Assembly (NCBI GenBank): GCA_937879875.1
Contig: CALFMN010000237.1
Coordinates: forward strand, 1 to 20,298
DNA: 20,298 bases
DNA from: an uncultured Chloroflexota bacterium
GTDB taxonomy: Bacteria; Chloroflexota; Dehalococcoidia; CAUJGQ01
Reading direction: 5' to 3'
The notes below the pieces were generated by a model. That model saw only the letters and a program-made list of their open reading frames with translations. It was not told the DNA's origin and did not search any database. The translations under genes and the position numbers were made by a program. This document shows positions 15,745 through 20,298 of the stretch, piece after piece; position 1 is the stretch's first letter; each line of letters starts with the position of its first letter.

Positions 15745-15969
15745 GCGGGGCGCCTAACCCTGCTTTGCCTGACGGCAAAGCTGTCCCTTCCCGACACAGG
15801 AAGGGTGGGGGTCGAGGACACCCGATCGGGTGGGAGACGAACCCTCGCCTGTCCCACATGGACACCCAGTCCACGCCGCCGTCGCTTGGTGGTTGGAACG
15901 CTCCAGGAGTCCCTTTCCCGGCTCGGGAAGGGACAGACCTCGCTTGCGGCGTCAGGGTTAGGTGCCCCG
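15745..15969 (-). repeat. Dispersed palindromic element, copy 2 (inverted)
   Basis: The ends are GCGGGGCGCCTAACCCTG (15745-15762) and CAGGGTTAGGTGCCCCG (15953-15969). The left inner hairpin GCTTTGCC-TGAC-GGCAAAGC (15762-15781) matches the right hairpin of copy 1 except in the loop; the hairpin at the other end is imperfect. The reverse complement aligns with copy 1 throughout, including GGACTCCTGGAGCGTTCC, identical in both, so the copies are in opposite orientation. Length (about 225 bp) is nearly equal. It begins 22 nt after the stop of the FtsX-type permease gene. No protein is encoded. Confidence 0.8.
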
Positions 15970-15991
15970 TCCGCCCACCACGCTCCGTCGC

Positions 15992-18900
15992 TCAGTCCGC
16001 CTCGCGCAGCACCGAGCCGGGCGAGCCGGCGGTGAACAGCCGCGCCGCCAGCGCGATGCTGAACGCGACGATCACGGCCAGCGCACCGAGTGCGACGCCG
16101 AGCACGGCCCAGTTCGTCACGAGCACGAAGGGCGGCTGTACCTTTTCGCCCGTCTCGGTGACGCTGAGGAAGGAAAGCATCAGCCGGCTCACGCCCAGCC
16201 CGAGGGCTACGCCGATCGCCGCGCCCACGGCCGAGACGATGGCGAACTCGAAGACCAGCAGCCCGAAGACGCGGCGCCGGCCCAGGCCGAGCGTCGTCAT
16301 CACCGCGAACTCCAGCCGGCGCCGGCGCAGCGAGTTGAACAGGGTGACGAGAAACGCGCCCGCAACCAGCGCCAGCGCGGCGACGAACGAGAGGAATAAC
16401 ACGCCGCTGCCGCTGGCGACGAGCAACGGATCGGCGCCGTTCAGCGTCAGCAGATGGGCGCGATCGATCAGGGCATTGAGCTGGTACGGCGAGTTTTGCA
16501 GCGTCCGCACGATCGCGGCGCGGTCGGCCCCCGGTGCGGCTTGCAGCCAGACCTCGTTGACCGCGGCCTGCGGCGAGTCGGTGATGCGGTTCAGCCACTC
16601 GATCAGGTGGGCGCGGTTCAGCAGCACGTACGGCGCACGTCGCGGGTCCAGCGTCGGGAAGAGATCCACGATCGCCTCAATGCGGATCGGCACGAGATGA
16701 TCCGCCACCGCGAGCGAGCTAAGGCCGCCGACCCTGAGGCCGGTATCGCGGGCGAAGTCCTTTGAGACAACGGCCGGCAGCGGCACGTTCGGATCAGAGA
16801 CGTAAAAGCCGCGCACGCCGACGCTGTCGGTGCCGGTGGGGAAGCTGAAGCGTAGCGCACGCAGGCCGCCGTGGTGCTGGTCGCTCGTGACGGCCGCCTC
16901 GTCCTGCTCACCGGCATTGGTCAGCGCCGGGCGCCAGTCTGTTGACTGTTCGAAGTCTTCGACGACCTGCGACGTGCCATCGGGCTGCGCCACGCTGAAG
17001 TCGTCGAAGTAGACCGGCTCCGGCTTCCCCTGGAGCTGGCTGCCCGGCTCGGTCATCACGATCGCGACCAGGCTGGCGGGGAAGGCCGGCGCGCTGCCGA
17101 CGTTGCTCAGCTTGCCGGTGAGCTGCTGCCAGCCGGTGAAATCGAGCGTGCCGAGCTGGAAGAGCTGATACTCGCCGTTGGCGTCGCGCAGCCGCGCCCA
17201 GACGGTGGTGTTGGGCTGGGGCGATTGCATCTTCGCCCAAAGGCTGAAGCTTACGGGCTGGCCGGGCAGCGGCTTGCCGATCTGCGCGGTCGGCTTACCC
17301 AGTTGCCCGGCGATCGCGTCGAGCGACTCGCCGGCGAGGCCGTTGCGGAACCAGAGCATCTGGCGGGCGGCGTCCGGGTCGAAGGCTAGCAGTTGCAGCG
17401 GCACGCGGCCGGCGCCGGCCGTGCCCAACTCCACATCGAGGCGCGTGACGCCGCTCGCCTGCGCGACGCCGGGGATCTGACCGAAGCGTGCATCGACCGT
17501 GGCCGGCTGATCGCGCCCGGTGCCGGCGGGCAGCGCCCCGCGCAGGTCGGTGCCGGCCTGATACAGGACGCGCTCGCGGAAGCTGCGTGTGGTCGTGTCG
17601 CTGTAGCTCGCGGCGAAGGCGCCGACGGCCACGCCCATCATCAGCAGCAGGCCGAGGCGGGTATACTGCCCCGGGTTGCGGGTGAGCTGGCGCAGGCCGG
17701 AGACGACGGTGACGCCGGAGGCCGCGGCCGAGAGCCGCGCCGCCAGCCGCAGCGCCGGCGGATAGACGCGCAGCGCCAGCGCCGCGATCGCCAGCGTGAG
17801 CAGCGCCGGCGAGAGCAGCAACAGCGGGTCGGACGAAAGACCGCCAGCGCCGCCGGTCTTGAAGACGGCGCCACGCTGGTTCAGCTCCCACAGCAGCATG
17901 CCGCAGACGGCGACCAGTGCCAGGTCGAGGTAGTAGCGCTGCACCAGCGCCGGACGCGGCCGGCCCGCCGTGCGCCGCATCAGCGGCCCGCCGAACAGCG
18001 CGCCGATCGCGGCCGGCACGAGCAGCGCGAGCACGGCCAGCAGCGCGCCCAGCGCGGCGAGGGCAAAGGCCAGCACATCGACGTGCGCGGGGATCAGGCT
18101 GCCGCCGGTCACATCGTGGAAGGCGGGCGTGAGGCCCATGAGCCGTGTCACCAGCACCGCCAGGAACGGCGCGGCGACGGCGCAGGGCACAGCCAGCACC
18201 AGCCCTTCGGCCAGCGTCACGCCCAGCAGTTGCGCAGGGCTGGCGCCGCGGCTGCGCAGCAGCGCCGTCTCCGGCGCCTGGCGCTCGACGATCATCGCGC
18301 CGACGATCACGACGTAGAACAGCGCGATGCCGGCGATCTGCAGCAGCAGGATCACCAGCGTCGTCTGGTTGTACGAATACTGCGTGGCGAAGCTGTTGAG
18401 CGCGTCGGGCAGCGGGCTGAAGCCGAGGAAGCCCGCATTCAAGACTTCGTCGCGCAGTTCATCGACCTCGTTGATCGCGCGTTGGTAGGTGTCGCGCGTG
18501 AGTTTCGTCGGCACGGCGTCGGTGAGCCACTGCTGGCTTACCCAGTATTCGGGGAAGAGCGCACTCATCGCGCCCTGCATCGTGCCCATCGGCACGAAGG
18601 CCGGGATCTGCGGTCCCTGCTGCACGATCGGCGCGCGGCCGGCGAAGTAGCTGCTCGCGCCGTCGGCCCAGAGCGGATCGTCCGGATTGGACGGCGCGAC
18701 CAGCGCGGTTATCATGGCGGGCACGGAGAGCTGCACGGTGGTGTGCGGCGTGCAGGGCGGGTCGGGCGGCTGGTCCATGCGCGGCGGGTGGCGCTCGCAG
18801 TCGTCGAAGGTGTCGCCCAGCAGCACATGGTCGCCGACGTGCAGGTTCGCGTAGCCGGCGGCGCTGGCGGAGACGGCGATTTGCAATTCGGGCGGAGGGC

Positions 18901-19369
18901 TGCCGGCGGGCGGCGCGGCCACGGCGTGCGGCAGGGCGCCGTCCGTGACCTTGACGTGTTGCTCGAAGCCGTCGACTGCCTGCACGAAGAGGACCGTGCG
19001 GCTCTCGCCCTGCTGCAGCGGCTGGCCCGGCTGGCCGAGCGTCAGACCGGGCGTCTTGAAGTAGCGGGCGATCGCTTTGCTGAACGAGCCGGTGCGCTGC
19101 TGCACGCGCTTGCCAACCGCGTCCTGCACGGCGCGGGCGTCGCCGGTGCCGAGGGGAAAGCCCTGCTCGTAGGTCGTGATCTGCGTGGTGGGCGGCACGC
19201 CGAGGCGGTGCGAGACGGCGAAGGCGATGCCCGTATCGGCCATGGCGCGGGCGTAGATTGGCGCGGTGGCGAGCAGCGTGGCCGCGACGAGCACGCCGAG
19301 CAGCAGCGCGGCCAGCAGCCGCAGGTTGGCGCGCATGCGCTGATAGAGAAGAAGAAGCGCCGTGCCCAC
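15992..19369 (-). CDS. FtsX-type ABC permease with inserted beta domain
   Basis: A large (1125-residue) membrane protein of the FtsX/MacB/LolE permease family. The first membrane span is near residues 16-37 (LLAALLLGVLVAATLLATAP). A long extracytoplasmic part follows to about 325, then a first FtsX domain (about 330-470; IALFYVVIVGAMIVERQAP) and further spans to about 600. A second extracytoplasmic region and a C-terminal FtsX domain (about 970-1125; FNSLRRRRLEFAVMTTLGLG) complete the protein. Within the second region, about residues 680-860, is a jelly-roll-like segment (PVYFDDFSVAQPDG, FSFPTGTD) resembling carbohydrate-binding modules. The start is GTG 19369; ATG 19336 is an alternative. 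No ABC ATPase lies in the window. The likely role is mechanotransmission or export of an extracellular substrate, with the ATPase encoded elsewhere. Confidence 0.8.
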   Translation of the reverse strand: MGTALLLLYQRMRANLRLLAALLLGVLVAATLLATAPIYARAMADTGIAFAVSHRLGVPPTTQITTYEQGFPLGTGDARAVQDAVGKRVQQRTGSFSKAIARYFKTPGLTLGQPGQPLQQGESRTVLFVQAVDGFEQHVKVTDGALPHAVAAPPAGSPPPELQIAVSASAAGYANLHVGDHVLLGDTFDDCERHPPRMDQPPDPPCTPHTTVQLSVPAMITALVAPSNPDDPLWADGASSYFAGRAPIVQQGPQIPAFVPMGTMQGAMSALFPEYWVSQQWLTDAVPTKLTRDTYQRAINEVDELRDEVLNAGFLGFSPLPDALNSFATQYSYNQTTLVILLLQIAGIALFYVVIVGAMIVERQAPETALLRSRGASPAQLLGVTLAEGLVLAVPCAVAAPFLAVLVTRLMGLTPAFHDVTGGSLIPAHVDVLAFALAALGALLAVLALLVPAAIGALFGGPLMRRTAGRPRPALVQRYYLDLALVAVCGMLLWELNQRGAVFKTGGAGGLSSDPLLLLSPALLTLAIAALALRVYPPALRLAARLSAAASGVTVVSGLRQLTRNPGQYTRLGLLLMMGVAVGAFAASYSDTTTRSFRERVLYQAGTDLRGALPAGTGRDQPATVDARFGQIPGVAQASGVTRLDVELGTAGAGRVPLQLLAFDPDAARQMLWFRNGLAGESLDAIAGQLGKPTAQIGKPLPGQPVSFSLWAKMQSPQPNTTVWARLRDANGEYQLFQLGTLDFTGWQQLTGKLSNVGSAPAFPASLVAIVMTEPGSQLQGKPEPVYFDDFSVAQPDGTSQVVEDFEQSTDWRPALTNAGEQDEAAVTSDQHHGGLRALRFSFPTGTDSVGVRGFYVSDPNVPLPAVVSKDFARDTGLRVGGLSSLAVADHLVPIRIEAIVDLFPTLDPRRAPYVLLNRAHLIEWLNRITDSPQAAVNEVWLQAAPGADRAAIVRTLQNSPYQLNALIDRAHLLTLNGADPLLVASGSGVLFLSFVAALALVAGAFLVTLFNSLRRRRLEFAVMTTLGLGRRRVFGLLVFEFAIVSAVGAAIGVALGLGVSRLMLSFLSVTETGEKVQPPFVLVTNWAVLGVALGALAVIVAFSIALAARLFTAGSPGSVLREAD

Positions 19370-19469
19370 CGCCGCCCTCGCCCGGCATCACCCTGCGCCG
19401 CCAGCATTGGCCGAAGCGGCCTCGGCAGTCAACCAGACGACGATCGAGGCGAGGCCGCAGCAGTACGGA

Positions 19470-19571
19470 TTAATCTCGGTACGCTCGGCCGCGCGGCAGA
19501 ATGCGGAGGACAATAAGCTGCTGTACGTCGGGGTCCACGACAAATCGAGCGTCAAAGACCAAGCTTGCGCC
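19470..19571 (-). pseudogene. C-terminal remnant of a RelE/ParE-like toxin
   Basis: Directly after the antitoxin relic, the minus strand reads LVFDARFVVDPDVQQLIVLR and then ILPRGRAYRD before TAA at 19470. This resembles the last strands of RelE/ParE toxins, which typically read DYRVxYEVD...VxVLRxxHRRxAYR. The N-terminal two thirds expected of such a toxin (about 90 residues) are absent. The match rests on a short stretch and is an inference. Confidence 0.4.
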
Positions 19572-19802
19572 TCACCTCTCCAAGCGGCCGAGCATCGCCG
19601 CGTGCGAGGGCAGCATTGGCCTCAGCGACCGCCGCGCGCTCGTCCGGTGTCTCCTCTTCGTCGTCGAGGGTCGCGTTCGCCAGATCGAAGGGCAGCGACC
19701 GTTCGCCGTTGCGGGCGAGCGACGCCAACATGCGTTCTGCCCGGGCACGGCGCTGTCGGGCAGTTCATCGATTAATTGATGCAGTCGCTCTTTCGAGACC
19801 AT
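19552..19802 (-). pseudogene. Frameshifted type II antitoxin-like gene
   Basis: ATG 19802, with GAGGAG about 10-15 nt upstream, gives MVSKERLHQLIDELPDSAVP. After a one-base loss in the CCCGGG run near 19740-19745, the next frame continues AERMLASLARNGERSLPFDL, then DDEEETPDERAAVAEA and GEVRRKLGL before TGA at 19552. The acidic DDEEETPDERAAVAEA stretch followed by EVRRKLGL is typical of small antitoxins encoded just before RelE/ParE toxins. Without correction the frame runs to 19572 and ends as an Arg-rich tail. A downstream start at the ATG near 19729 would give a 59-residue intact C-terminal part. It is a relic, or a functional gene with an assembly error. Confidence 0.45.
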
Positions 19803-20025
19803 TGGCGGAAGGCTCCTCACGAACGGTCCGCGATCATCCTCAGTCATCTGCGGCAGCAGCACCAGCGCTGGCAGCATTGGGCGACGCAGGCGCGGGGGCA
19901 ACCGGGCGGAGAGTTGTGCAGCGAAATAATTGAGTAACGGCTTGATCGCCTTGTCCAGAGGTGGTACGCTGTTGAACAATGGTTCTTGGCGCTCATGTCT
20001 GCGCCCACTCTCAGGACGAGTTCAC
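19803..20025. other. Gap with one candidate promoter
   Basis: No convincing gene. On the minus strand the antitoxin frame extends upstream to an ATG at 19979 but with no recognisable motif. On the plus strand it holds the candidate promoter at 19942-19970. Confidence 0.3.
19942..19970 (+). promoter_or_regulatory. Weak candidate promoter
   Basis: TTGATC (19942-19947), a 17-bp spacer and TACGCT (19965-19970). The -35 matches four of six consensus bases and the -10 three of six. It would drive the small ORF at 20026. The score is modest and chance occurrence is possible. Confidence 0.25.
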
Positions 20026-20184
20026 ATGACGGACGCTACCGGCGACCCCATACTCTCCGATGCTCCACAGCCGCGGCCAGTAACGCCAGCTCCAACACAG
20101 CCTGCGCCCCTGCCTCCGCCCGGCCAGTCCACCTATATGGAGAAGGCCGGTAAGATCGGCGGGGCTGAGCCCCTAAGCAGGTAG
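20026..20184 (+). CDS. Small proline-rich hypothetical ORF, 52 residues
   Basis: No family recognised. ATG 20026 is preceded by AGGACGAG about 6-13 nt upstream, a moderate RBS. The product starts MTDATGDPILSDAPQPRPVT and continues through a Pro/Ala/Gln-rich middle into STYMEKAGKIGGAEPLSR. It is probably disordered, with no membrane span. It lies at the end of a gene-poor stretch, with a weak promoter candidate upstream and a 12-bp palindrome downstream. It may be a small gene or chance coding. Confidence 0.35.
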   Translation: MTDATGDPILSDAPQPRPVTPAPTQPAPLPPPGQSTYMEKAGKIGGAEPLSR

Positions 20185-20192
20185 CCCAGGTT

Positions 20193-20204
20193 AAGGTGCA
20201 CCTT
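20193..20204. promoter_or_regulatory. Perfect 12-bp palindrome AAGGTGCACCTT
   Basis: AAGGTGCACCTT is its own reverse complement and lies 9 nt after the stop of the small ORF. The following bases TTTCTGATG are only mildly T-rich, so a terminator is unlikely. An operator for a gene beyond the window edge is possible. The last bases (AGGAGAGGAGG, 20279-20289) look like a Shine-Dalgarno for a gene starting just past 20298. Confidence 0.35.
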
Positions 20205-20298
20205 TTCTGATGTCCGGTCAGCGACCCACATCCACGCCTGTGAGCCTTAGTATTACAGTGACCGTTTCCTGGTAGCCTGAGGAGAGGAGGCGTCTCAG

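Noticed and set aside
17393..19516. 707-residue plus-strand frame opposite the FtsX permease
   Set aside because: Antisense shadow; repetitive Arg/Gln/Gly composition and no domain.

Overview
The window reads as bacterial chromosome of very high GC content with dense, mostly intact genes. The gene style suggests a deep-branching high-GC lineage such as Chloroflexota (Thermomicrobia or Dehalococcoidia-like): a monoderm-type ABC permease, sensor GGDEF proteins and abundant GC-rich palindromic repeats. That assignment is an inference from gene flavour; there is no rRNA or other marker gene here.

Layout. Positions 1-326 hold no confident gene but begin with a perfect 24-bp palindrome. A sigma70-like promoter (327-355) overlaps a 25-bp operator-like inverted repeat (354-378) and precedes nadA-nadB-nadC (408-4066, + strand), the complete aspartate-to-nicotinate-mononucleotide part of de novo NAD synthesis. 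Next comes a compact candidate attenuator (4101-4290: promoter, Shine-Dalgarno, 22-codon leader peptide, terminator hairpin). It lies directly upstream of two translationally coupled ABC exporter half-transporters (4330-7844), whose nucleotide-binding sites are asymmetric in the way expected of a heterodimer. A small hypothetical gene (7861-8118, -) converges on them. Then follow a VOC/glyoxalase-like gene (8343-8780, +), an acyl-CoA dehydrogenase (8949-10154, +) and a convergent FAD-dependent oxidoreductase (10180-11475, -).

From about 11.6 kb the region looks more accessory and partly decayed. Two copies of a roughly 225-bp, hairpin-rich palindromic repeat (11598-11825 and 15745-15969), in opposite orientation, bracket about 3.9 kb. 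This holds an MBL-fold hydrolase (-), a broken DJ-1-type relic, an intact DJ-1/PfpI gene (+) and a PAS-PAS-GAF-GGDEF diguanylate cyclase gene (-) interrupted by three apparent frameshifts. Beyond the second repeat is a 1125-residue FtsX-type ABC permease (15992-19369, -) with an inserted carbohydrate-binding-like beta domain and no ATPase partner in view. A toxin-antitoxin relic follows (19470-19802, -): a frameshifted antitoxin and only the C-terminal end of a RelE/ParE-like toxin. The window closes with a small proline-rich ORF (20026-20184, +) and a 12-bp palindrome.

The most interesting items are the leader-peptide attenuator in front of the heterodimeric exporter (an arrangement resembling Bacillus bmrB-bmrCD), the dispersed palindromic element family, and the operator at the nad operon. 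All calls are by eye; no database search or folding program was run.
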